From Endozoicomonas sp. SCSIO W0465 (GTDB lineage: Bacteria > Pseudomonadota > Gammaproteobacteria > Pseudomonadales > Endozoicomonadaceae), in assembly GCF_023716865.1 (NCBI RefSeq), contig NZ_CP092417.1, forward strand, positions 288,001 to 352,000: a stretch of DNA of 64,000 nt, given 5' to 3'. The translations under genes were made by a program, and so were the position numbers. Below the pieces are notes generated by a model, which saw nothing but the letters and a program-made list of their open reading frames with translations, did not search any database and was not told the DNA's origin. Numbering within the stretch: the stretch's first letter is position 1; every line of letters starts with the position of its first letter. Below are positions 54,010-62,855 of this stretch, in pieces.

Positions 54010-54797
54010 GGGAGAAATAGCCTTTGGTACATTTATTTTCGTTATTTGACTCGTTAATTGAACAAAGGTTTCAGAAAATCCATTTGTTAAATAGATAGTT
54101 CTCGTCCAAAAACGCATCAGGCAATCATAATTAGATTGTACGTTCGTTTTGATATTTCCTGAAATTCCAGAGAGCCGCAAAAACTCTTCCCTTTTTTTCT
54201 CTAATCTGGGACGGATATTGGAGAAAAACGCGAAAAGCAGGCAGAAAACATCCTCCCACCATGCTGGAAAGGTACTTTCATGTAGCGTGGAGGTGGCTAT
54301 CAGGATGGTGCCGGGTGTCTGGCCAGAATCACCAGGTTGTAACAGACCACCGATAACCAGCAATGAGAATCAAAACGCTCAGAACCCTTGCAGTGGCAAC
54401 GTGATAGCCCAAAACATCTCTTTAGCCACGAAATTCCCGCTTCAATACCTGCCCGGAAGCGAAAGAGCGTTTTATACACATACTGACTTTTAGTCATCTC
54501 TTCGACTTCAAGTCCGCGCTTCTTATTAAAAGCTACATCGCTGATTCCCATGGCCTTGGCTTTTTCCAAATTAGCGCGACACGCGTATCCGCCGTCACCG
54601 CTTGTCTGGCGAGGTACACGACCATAAATTTCTTTTTGTCTTTCCATCATCGGAATGAATTGGTCCGAATCCGCTGGGTTACCTTCCTCAATAACCAGGT
54701 CCAGGATCAATCGACTTTTTCCCTGAACCAGGTTCAGTTTATGGCCATACTGTACTTGCCGCCTGTCTTTTACGATGATATCCGTATGGGGTTCATA

Positions 54798-55906
54798 GGC
54801 TAAGTTACCGTTAATGGTTGAATCAGCTAAACTCCCATAAAATCTACGTTGTAGGGGAGTGATATGCAATCTGAACTCTTCCAGAATTTTATTGATTCCA
54901 TTTCAACATTAACCAGTGAACAGCGAGACATTCTTAACAACTCGCTCCTTAGTACTCAAATAGAGGTTACCGAGGTAGTAGAAACCACTGACTCTGAACC
55001 TGTTTACAGTGAATCTATACCCAATAACGATAATGCAACACCTGACGTAGAAAAGAGCATACTTGCCCAATTTGCCGAAAACCCCAGGTGCCCCAAATGC
55101 AAAAGCCATAGCGTTGGTCGCTGGGGCATACGAAATGGCCGACAGCGCTACCACTGCAAGACTTGCGACTCAACGTTTAACGCCTTTAGTGGAACGCCTT
55201 TGGCAAGGCTCAGGCACCCTGAAAAATGGAACAAGTACCTCGCAGGTATGACTCACTCTATGGTCTTGCGACCAGCTGCTGCTGAGAATGCCATTGACTT
55301 GAAAACTGCGTTCCGCTGGCGTCACCGCTTTCTTGAAGTGATTAATAATGATCAAGCAGAAGAGCTTTGTGGCATTACTGAGCTTGATGAAACATTTTTC
55401 CGTGAATCCTTCAAAGGGCAAAGAGAAGGCCTTCCACGGCCAACCCGAAAGCGGGGTAATGATCCCAACAAAGCCCGAAAAGTCCCGGTAATGGTGGCTC
55501 GGGACCGTAATCGAAATACCGTTGACGGTGTATTAGAAAACGAAAGTGCTAATGAATTGTGCAGGCATTTAAATGGCCGCATATCGATACAGGCCACGGT
55601 CTGTGCGGATGCACACCTCGCTCACGAAAAACTTGCTGACAAGCTTGGATTTGTCTTCAAGGAGCTGGTGACATCAGCAGGTCAACATGTTGTTGAAGGC
55701 ATCTACCACATCCAGACTGTAAATTCTTATCACAGTCATTTAAAACGCTGGATTGGCGGCGTATTCCAAGGGGTTGCAACTCGTTACCTTCCCCATTATC
55801 TGGCCTGGAGGCGAGAACTGACGGCAGCAAAAAAATTAACTGTTGGCCGGTTGATCAGCAGAATTACTGAACATTGGTGCTTCCAACCATTAACGGTAAC
55901 TTAGCC
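54798..55906 (+). mobile_element. IS1595-family insertion sequence (different from the one at 1149)
   Basis: Inverted repeats GGCTAAGTTACCGTTAATGG bound about 1109 bp. The direct repeat GGTTCATA (8 bp; 9 bp with one more G) flanks it in the IS1182-like element, matching the uninterrupted sequence near 3479-3488. One intact transposase is present. Confidence 0.9.
54864..55904 (+). CDS. IS1595-family transposase
   Basis: A 346-residue transposase with an acidic N-terminus, a zinc ribbon (CPKCKSHSVGRWG and CKTC), and an ISXO2-like DDE domain with ITELDETFFRESFKG, VCADAHLAHEKLA and HSHLKRWIGGVFQGVATRYL. The frame is complete and may be active. It runs to within 2 bp of the right inverted repeat end. 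Confidence 0.92.
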   Translation: MQSELFQNFIDSISTLTSEQRDILNNSLLSTQIEVTEVVETTDSEPVYSESIPNNDNATPDVEKSILAQFAENPRCPKCKSHSVGRWGIRNGRQRYHCKTCDSTFNAFSGTPLARLRHPEKWNKYLAGMTHSMVLRPAAAENAIDLKTAFRWRHRFLEVINNDQAEELCGITELDETFFRESFKGQREGLPRPTRKRGNDPNKARKVPVMVARDRNRNTVDGVLENESANELCRHLNGRISIQATVCADAHLAHEKLADKLGFVFKELVTSAGQHVVEGIYHIQTVNSYHSHLKRWIGGVFQGVATRYLPHYLAWRRELTAAKKLTVGRLISRITEHWCFQPLTVT

Positions 55907-56901
55907 GGGTTCATACAGGCTAACCACTTTTTCCTGGGCTGGCACCTTTTCACCCTTAAAGACCCTGCGCTCTGTCTGGGAGACTATTGCATCCACCAGG
56001 GGTAACAGGTGATCCACATCGGCCTGCCACTTGTCGGCATCATCAGCCAGGAGACACTGCCCCTGCTGACCTGACTCTTGATCACATCTCTCCAGCGCTG
56101 AACTGCCGGGCTATCTGCCAGGTTTTTACCCGATCCTGCAATTTCGCCCAGCCTTCCCATACCACTAACCAGCCGGGCTGCCCTGTATGCTTTGAATCAC
56201 CCCAACCACCAAGCCGAGCAATCGTTTGAAGCAGCCAAGTGACTGTTGGCGGCTTATCGGGCAACGCTTTTTTTTCATAGGTTAGCCAGAGAACCTGCCA
56301 TTCATCATCACTGACCACCTCATTCGCGAGTGTTTTTTCACTCCAAAGCTTTCTGTCTTTGTGCTGCCTGTCATTCGGTAACATTAATGCTTCACGGATT
56401 TGCATTAGTCTGACAGCGACAAACATTAATATGACCGCAAGTCGTTCAATGTTATCCGGAGATTGCAGACGAAGCCTTTCTACTCCTGCTCCCGATTTCC
56501 AAGCCTTATGGAACTCTTCTATTCGCCATCGAGCTCGTAAAATCGAATGATAGAGCGACAGTCTTCGAATGTTTCAATATCTTCAGTTGTCAATAGTACC
56601 CAGTGCAAACGGTCTTCGGAGTCATTGCCAATCTCTTCAGCCGACACAATATTCATAGTTACCGGTTCCGGCCTGCCGCCTGGCCTTTGCGGCGCCTGTA
56701 TTGTCATCTTCTTTCTTTTGACCTGCAGCGTTGCCTTTCGCTTCTTTCTACCTCCTTTTTGAGGAACCACTATCGTATATTTCCCCAACACTTCAGTCTG
56801 AGCTAAGGAATCAAATAATAAGAGTTCGCCATCCACCAGGATTCTGTTTTGTGTAGCTCTTACAACAAACCGCTGTCGGTTATCCAGTTTGTAGTGCATA
56901 T

Positions 56902-58508
56902 GTAACTGTTCAGCACCCCCACATAAATCTGGAATTTTCTGATTTTTATACCATCCTCTTAAGCACCATTTTTCCACAATATTCGCCAGCATGATTCCAG
57001 AACTACCCGCAACTATGTCGGCTGAGATTCTCTTGAAAGAGAATGCAGAGCTGCGGATGAGAGTTGCCTGTCTGGAAGAGCGATGTCGAGAATTGGAAGA
57101 AAAGGTTGGCAAGAACAGTCAAAACAGCAGCAAGCCGCCATCGTCTGATGGTTATCAAAAACCTTGTAAAAACAGTAATTCTCCAGATCATTCTGACGAC
57201 CTTTCCGCAGATAAAGGTACCGATCCATCGGATGAAAAACCCAATCCTAAAAGTCTGAGACAGTCTTCTGGTAATAAAGCCGGTGGAAAGAAAGGGCATC
57301 AGGGCACTTGTCTTAAACAGGTCGATATCCCTGACTATATTGAGTACCTTCCGGTTAAAGAATGCAATAAATGTCAGGCGTCTCTTCTTGATAGTGAGCC
57401 GGTCAAATATATTGAACGACAGGTGTTTGAACCAGGGAGACCGGGTGAATTTGAAGTAACGGCCCATAGAGCTGAAGTAAAAATCTGCACTTGTGGTTGT
57501 CGGAATCAGGCTGAATTCCCGGAAGGTGTTACCGCTGCCGCACAATATGGCTCAGCCACACAGGCTATGGCCGTCTATCTTAACCAATACCATTTCCTGC
57601 CTTTTAAGCGCGTGTCAGAGTATTTTAATACTCTCTATAAAATGAGTGTAAGTGCAGGCACTGTCGCCAATTTTGTGGCCAGAACCTATGAAAATCTGGC
57701 TTCTACTGAAGAGGTTATTCGTGACGCCTTGCGGGAATCGTCTGTTGCCGGAGCCGATGAAAGGGTATGCGGGCCGAGGGCTCTTTGCACTGGCTACACG
57801 TTATGCGGGATGAACAATGGACGCTCTACTACTTGTCTGAAAAGCGAGGTCGTGAGGCCATGGACACGATGGGCATACTGCTAACATTTGCAGGCGTTCT
57901 GGTTCATGATCATTGGAAATCCTATTTTGCATATGCGGCAACTCACGTACTTTGCAATGCCCATCACCTGAGGGAGCTTTTGGGTGTTGTTGATAGGGAC
58001 AGCAATCAACTGGCGTTGCGATTGATGAAGCTACTGAGGCTTTCCTGGCATTACTGCAAGGGCTTTAAGACCATAGGTATGCTACAGATGCCAAGTGTTG
58101 TCTGTGAACGAATCGAGAAGATTTATGACCGGTTGCTTCAGCGGGCTCTAATGAAAGAAGTCGTCTATATGGAGAAGCAACGAGAGGAGCTTAAGCGCAA
58201 GAAAGTCAAGAATACTAAAGCTTACAATCTCTTCAAACGACTCACTGAGTTCAAGGCTGAGACACTGCGCTTCATGTCAGATTTTACCATTCCCTTCGAT
58301 AACAATGGCAGTGAGCGGGATGTTCGAATGGCCAAGTTAAAGCAGAAAATCTCAGGCTGCTTCAGGAGTGCAGACGGTGGTTCTATGTTTGCACGGATTC
58401 GCAGCTATTTGTCGTCTGCCAGAAAACAGGGAATGGACATATATCAATCACTTCATAGAGCTGTTCGGAATTACTGTAATATGCCTTTGCTCAGTGCTGA
58501 ATAGTTAC
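56902..58508 (+). mobile_element. IS66-family element (second type), innermost insertion
   Basis: Inverted repeats GTAACTGTTCAGCAC (56902) and GTGCTGAATAGTTAC (ending 58508), with the exact 8-bp duplication GTGCATAT at 56894-56901 and 58509-58516, the size typical of IS66. Length 1607 bp, single-ORF type. It is a different IS from the copy at 9702-11429. Confidence 0.94.
56991..58504 (+). pseudogene. IS66-family transposase, one-base deletion
   Basis: The first part has a coiled coil (LLKENAELRMRVACLEERC), NSSKPPSSDGY, a Cys-rich zinc-binding region (CNKCQASLL, CTCGC) and YLNQYHFLPFKRV. The second part has LHVMRDEQWTLYYL, HDHWKSYFAY, CNAHHLRELLGV and PFDNNGSERDVRMAKLKQKISG. The frame changes near 57762, where a missing base breaks the expected GADETGMR motif. 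Probably inactive. Confidence 0.88.
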
Positions 58509-60185
58509 GTGCATATATTCGTATATATCCGCCTCCCGGTCGCAAACACTGATGATGTCAGGCATTTTACCCCCCATCCTTTGTTCTGTGTTTTCAGAGG
58601 CTCTTTGCCACTTAAAGCTTTCCTTTCCCTCGTAAGGTAGCTGACGACGTTGGTTCTTTTTCCCCCGCTGAACGTCCTCTCTAACCCATCGTTCTTGATC
58701 AATAAGCCCAATGCTTCGCTCTGTATCCGCATCAACCAAGAAGACAGAGTGGACGTGGAATCCTCTGGTTTTAGAGCCTTCAGGACCTCCAAGATCACCA
58801 AGCTCGGATCTGACAGCATGTTTATAACCCAGGGTTGTTGTATCTTCGAGAGCCAGAAGTAGGCGAGACTGTCTCGCTATTTTGGCAGTTGCCTGAAAGC
58901 CTGCCTCAGCTATTGCTTCAGGCTTTACGGCCTCATTCTCAATCAGCCGGTAAGCTCCAGTTACCAGTGCGGTATAACCTTCGCATGAAGATGACAAAGA
59001 ATTACCGGTATGAGCTGAAAGCTCGGCAGCAACTTTGACAAGTCGTTTTGTACGTCGAGTATCGCCCAAATCAGCACATCCAAAAGTTAGTTCTGACCAT
59101 GGTTTAGGAGAAAGTGGAAGCATGACCTGTTTTATCAGTGAGAAATGATAGAACAAGGTAGCTATTTGTGATCAAGAGACAGCCCTGCTGACGGGCGTTT
59201 GCTAGCGTGACAGTAGCTTCGATAAGTACCTTCCGGGATTTTCGGGTCAACTGCAGCAGTTTTTTATAATGCTGATGCCGCTCTTCTTTGCCAGCGTAGA
59301 TGCATTTTCTGGCCGCATCTTTTACGGCTCGGTTGTGATGGGTATATTCATAAAGCGGTGTCGCTGTCAGTGTTTGTCCCCGTTCCAGCAGCCGACAAAT
59401 TTCTTTAACGGAACTGGCTAAAAGATCACTGTCGCAAGGAGGTTTGATATCCGATTCGGTGACTGTGCTGTCAATAGCCACAGTGCGCCCTTTTTCAATA
59501 CCCTGATCTTTAGCGGTCATTAGCTGACAGTTATTAATCCGTTCCCATGTAGATGCAGTAAGAAGGCTGATGAGCCCATGCAAACTGGAGCGACTGGGGC
59601 GCTGGTTTGGTTCGAGGCGACAAAAGTCTCGAAAGAGCATGGAGTCCATCAAAACAAACGACAAGTAGTCATAATCACAATTCAAATACTGTTTCAGGAG
59701 TGCCGCACGAAGAACGGATTCTGCTGATAGTCCGTTCCGCCCAGTGTTCTGTTTATCACCAGAACTTAAGTCCTCATAAATCCAGTCATTGAACTGTGGA
59801 TGGGCGTCAAGCCATTGCGAGATACCGGAAAGCTGGGAGCAGATTTCATGAGGTACGTAATGGAGTTCCATACTACACTGCGGGTTGCGTTTTTTGCGCA
59901 TTTGGAGTCCTCTGTTTTTGGCAATCCCTTATGTTTCTTGCTCTTGGGAAGTTTAGTCGCCAGATAGCAGTAGGGCTCCACTTAATTTTTCAGGATAAAA
60001 TCTACAGTTTTCAATTGGTTGTGTTTTTGGACGAGAACTAGATAACCACTGATTTTACGATGGTTCCAGTTTCTGACTGAATGCTGTGCCATGTTATGAA
60101 GCCAGTGGATGAAAATCGTTATTCCTTCTGAACGTCGGAATCAGGTATCCTGACATGCCACTACTCTTTTCCGCAGAACGTTAAT

Positions 60186-61586
60186 ATGCTGGATGTCAGT
60201 CCTCGCGAACTGGCGCTTCCCATTGATGAAGCGACGGTTGCCATTAAAACACCTCCCCACTCCATCGAAGCGGAGCAGTCCGTTCTCGGTGGGCTGATGC
60301 TGGATAATCAGGCCTGGGACCGGGTGGTTGATAAGCTGACGTCGGATGATTTTTACAATCCGGGGCATCGGCGTATCTATGCATCCATCAGTGTACTGAG
60401 TAATGAGAGCAAACCTTTTGACCCGCTGACCGTTGCCGAAATTCTGGAAAACCGGGGTGAACTGGATGAAGTGGGTGGGCTGGTTTACCTGGCGGAGCTG
60501 GCCGGCAGCGTTCCCAGCGTGGCCAATATCCGGGCCTATGCCGAGATCATTTATGAGCGTTCGGTGCTGCGCAAGCTGATTAATACCGGCCAGAAGATTG
60601 CCGACAGTGCCTACAATCCGGAAGGGAAAGACAGTCAGGCGATTCTTGATGAGGCCGAGCGGCTGGTCTTCAATATTGCCGAAGAACGCCCGAACACCGG
60701 TGGCCCGATGGGGGTCCGGGAAATTCTTGAAAACACCGTCAAGAAAATTGATGAGATGTTTAATGCCGGGAATGCCATTACCGGTACCACCACCGGTTTT
60801 AAAGATCTGGATGAAATGACCTCCGGCCTGCAGCCGTCCGATATGGTTATTGTCGCTGCCCGTCCGTCCATGGGTAAGACAACGTTTGCCATGAACCTGG
60901 TGGAAAACGCCCTGCTGAACAGTGACAAGGGCGTGATGGTATTCAGCCTTGAGATGCCCAGTGAACAGCTGATGATGCGTATGCTTTCCTCCCTGGGCAG
61001 GATCAACCAGTCCAAGGTAAGAAGTGGTCAGCTGGAAGAAGAAGACTGGCCAAAACTGTTGTCGGCGGTTGAGCGAATCAAGGACAAGAAGCTGTTTATT
61101 GACGATACGGCGGGTATCAGCCCCTCGGAAATGCGCTCACGGGTTCGCCGGGTGGTCCGGGAACATGGGAGCCTGGGCCTGATCATGATCGACTATCTGC
61201 AGTTGATGCAGATTCCCGGTTTTGGTGAGGGACGGACCAACGAGATTTCGGAAATCTCCCGATCGTTGAAAGCCATTGCCAAGGAGTTTAATGTTCCGGT
61301 TATCGCCCTGTCACAGTTGAACCGTTCTCTTGAGCAGCGACCCAATAAGCGGCCGGTCAACTCCGACCTGCGTGAATCCGGCGCCATCGAGCAGGATGCC
61401 GACGTGATCATGTTTATCTACCGGGATGAGGTGTATAACCCGGATACCGAGTACAAGGGGGTTGCTGAAATCATTATCGGTAAGCAGCGGAATGGCCCTA
61501 TCGGTACCTGCCGACTGGCGTTTATTGGCCAATTCACCCGCTTTGAGAATCTGGCACCGGATGCTTACCGGTTTGAGGAAGACTGA
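60186..61586 (+). CDS. dnaB: replicative DNA helicase DnaB
   Basis: A 466-residue hexameric 5'-3' helicase of the replication fork. N-terminal primase-binding domain (PPHSIEAEQSVLGGLMLDN); RecA-like domain with Walker A ARPSMGKTTFAMN, GVMVFSLEMPSEQLMMRM, Walker B LIMIDYLQLM, and RDLRESGAIEQDADVIMFIYR-type motif with SQLNRSLEQRPNKRP. Normal length. In related genomes it follows rplI closely; here an 11-kb island separates them. It ends 4 bp from the convergent srkA. Confidence 0.98.
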   Translation: MLDVSPRELALPIDEATVAIKTPPHSIEAEQSVLGGLMLDNQAWDRVVDKLTSDDFYNPGHRRIYASISVLSNESKPFDPLTVAEILENRGELDEVGGLVYLAELAGSVPSVANIRAYAEIIYERSVLRKLINTGQKIADSAYNPEGKDSQAILDEAERLVFNIAEERPNTGGPMGVREILENTVKKIDEMFNAGNAITGTTTGFKDLDEMTSGLQPSDMVIVAARPSMGKTTFAMNLVENALLNSDKGVMVFSLEMPSEQLMMRMLSSLGRINQSKVRSGQLEEEDWPKLLSAVERIKDKKLFIDDTAGISPSEMRSRVRRVVREHGSLGLIMIDYLQLMQIPGFGEGRTNEISEISRSLKAIAKEFNVPVIALSQLNRSLEQRPNKRPVNSDLRESGAIEQDADVIMFIYRDEVYNPDTEYKGVAEIIIGKQRNGPIGTCRLAFIGQFTRFENLAPDAYRFEED

Positions 61587-61590
61587 TTTT

Positions 61591-62589
61591 TTAAACCTGC
61601 CCAAAGACGGAAAGTGGTGGCTCGTCCAGGGCTGCCAGTTGTTCCCGCAATTCAAGAATATGCTCCGCCCAGTACCGCTCGGTATTAAACCAGGTAAATG
61701 CCATGGGAAAGGCGGGATCATCCCAGCGCTTGGCCAGCCAGCCGCTGTAATTGATTAATCGCAGGGTACGGAAATATTCCACCAGATTCAGTTCTGACGG
61801 GTTGAAATCCATAAACTCTGTGTAGCCTTCCAGAATCTCGGCCATTTGCAGAGTTTGTTCTCTTCGGTCTCCCGATAACAGCATCCAGATATCCTGAATA
61901 GCTGGCGCCATACAGGTGTCGTCAAAATCAACAAAGTGAGGAGCGTCATTCCGCCAGAGGATATTTCCCCCATGACAGTCACCATGGACACGAATGGGTT
62001 GCCACGTGTGTTGCTGAGTCATGCGTTCCAGACGATGGAGCAGATCCCGGGTCAGGGTCTGGTAAGCTTCCAGGAGCGATGCAGGAATAAAGTCGTTTTC
62101 CAGCAGATACTCAACATTATCAATGCCGTATCGCTGCAAGTTGATCGCCGGACGGTGCTGGAAGTCACTGGCTGATCCCAGTTTGTGCATTCGACCCAGG
62201 GTGCGGCCAAGGGTTAGCAGGTTGTCCGGGTTGTCCAGTTCCGGTGCATGACCGCCCTGACGGGGAAACAGGGCAAATAGAAAGCCTTCAAACTCATGCA
62301 GTGTTTGGCCTGCTTCATCAGCGATCGGAGCAACGACGGGCAGTTCCATGGCCTTGAGGTCCAGGGTGAACTGATGCTCTTCCCGGATCTGATCTTTTGA
62401 CCAGCGCTCAGGGCGGTAGAATTTTGCAATCAGGGGATCATTGTCCTCAATGCCTACCTGGTAAACCCGGTTCTCATAGCTGTTTAATGCCATAATCCGG
62501 GCATCACTCAGAAACCCGGCACTCTCAACAGCGTCCAGTACCCGGTCAGGAGTCAGCTGGTCGTATGGATGTTGAGTAGGCATATTCAT
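61591..62589 (-). CDS. srkA: stress response kinase A (YihE-like)
   Basis: A 332-residue kinase of the choline-kinase-like fold, related to SrkA/YihE which limits stress-induced cell death in E. coli. Visible: ALNSYENRVYQVGIED and LIAKFYRPERWS (ATP-binding Lys), VHGDCHGGNILW (catalytic loop) and FVDFDDTCMAP (metal-binding Asp). GGAGG lies 5 nt before ATG 62589. Confidence 0.94.
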   Translation of the reverse strand: MNMPTQHPYDQLTPDRVLDAVESAGFLSDARIMALNSYENRVYQVGIEDNDPLIAKFYRPERWSKDQIREEHQFTLDLKAMELPVVAPIADEAGQTLHEFEGFLFALFPRQGGHAPELDNPDNLLTLGRTLGRMHKLGSASDFQHRPAINLQRYGIDNVEYLLENDFIPASLLEAYQTLTRDLLHRLERMTQQHTWQPIRVHGDCHGGNILWRNDAPHFVDFDDTCMAPAIQDIWMLLSGDRREQTLQMAEILEGYTEFMDFNPSELNLVEYFRTLRLINYSGWLAKRWDDPAFPMAFTWFNTERYWAEHILELREQLAALDEPPLSVFGQV

Positions 62590-62855
62590 GCTGGCCTCCG
62601 CAGGAGTCTGAGTTCTGTGGAGGGGATTCTATAACCAATAGTACAGGCTGGCCACTAACGCCGGATGGAATTCTGATCTGAGGCGTCGTTCTTCGTTGTG
62701 TCTTGCACAGTGCCGGTATTAGAAGTCAGAAATATTCTGACCACCTGTGGGCTGCTACTTTAAAGACTCAATTAAAGACTCAACCGTTTTCCGGGCATAC
62801 ATAAACCGAGTTTGATTCTATAATTTCCCGGTAATACCCTTGGCAGTTATCAGGT

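Larger units (their letters stand above)
56082..59123 (-). pseudogene. Tn5-like transposase, interrupted and frameshifted
   Basis: The N-terminal part (from ATG 59123) has FGCADLGDTRRTKRLVKVA, LLALEDTTTLGYKH with D1, and VCDREADIYEYM with the DREAD motif including D2. The IS66 element splits the gene right after YEYMH; the C-terminal part continues KLDNRQRFVVRATQNR and TIVVPQKGG. Near 56533 an indel changes frame before the catalytic Glu region WRIEEFHKAWKSGAGVER, and the end is LQTIARLGGWGDSKHTG. Both defects inactivate it. Confidence 0.9.
56071..59182 (-). mobile_element. IS50/Tn5-like (IS4-family) element, split by IS66
   Basis: Its ends CTGACTCTTGATCACA (56071) and the inverted CTGTCTCTTGATCACA (59182) closely resemble the outside and inside ends of IS50/Tn5 (CTGACTCTTATACACA and CTGTCTCTTGATCAGA). 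A 10-bp direct repeat CCCTGCTGAC lies at 56061-56070 and 59183-59192, while classical IS50 makes 9 bp. The element carries an IS66 insertion at 56902-58508. Confidence 0.9.
54300..59901 (-). pseudogene. IS1182/ISNCY-like transposase in three pieces
   Basis: The N-terminal piece starts at 59901 and runs to 59183. A middle piece lies at about 55908-56070 and the C-terminal piece at 54300-54797. Sequence is nearly identical to the intact enzyme at 2615-3976, and the pieces rejoin in order once the two insertions are removed. The same start and end residues are present (MRKKRNPQC; ILARHPAPS). No functional protein is expected. Confidence 0.92.
54097..60039 (-). mobile_element. IS1182/ISNCY-like element carrying nested insertions
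   Basis: Terminal repeats AGTTCTCGTCC (54097) and GGACGAGAACT (ending 60039) are flanked by the 4-bp duplication AGAT at 54093-54096 and 60040-60043. Inside are an IS1595-family element (54798-55906) and an IS50-like element (56071-59182). Total 5943 bp minus 1118 and 3122 bp (inserts plus duplications) equals 1703 bp, exactly the intact copy at 2477-4179. The element is immobile unless helped by another copy. Confidence 0.95.

Noticed and set aside
54010..54363. N-terminal extension of U-box paralogue 2
   Set aside because: The extra codons are read from the end of the IS1182-like element and its flank; the start MNNFPIQP shared with paralogue 1 fixes ATG 54009.
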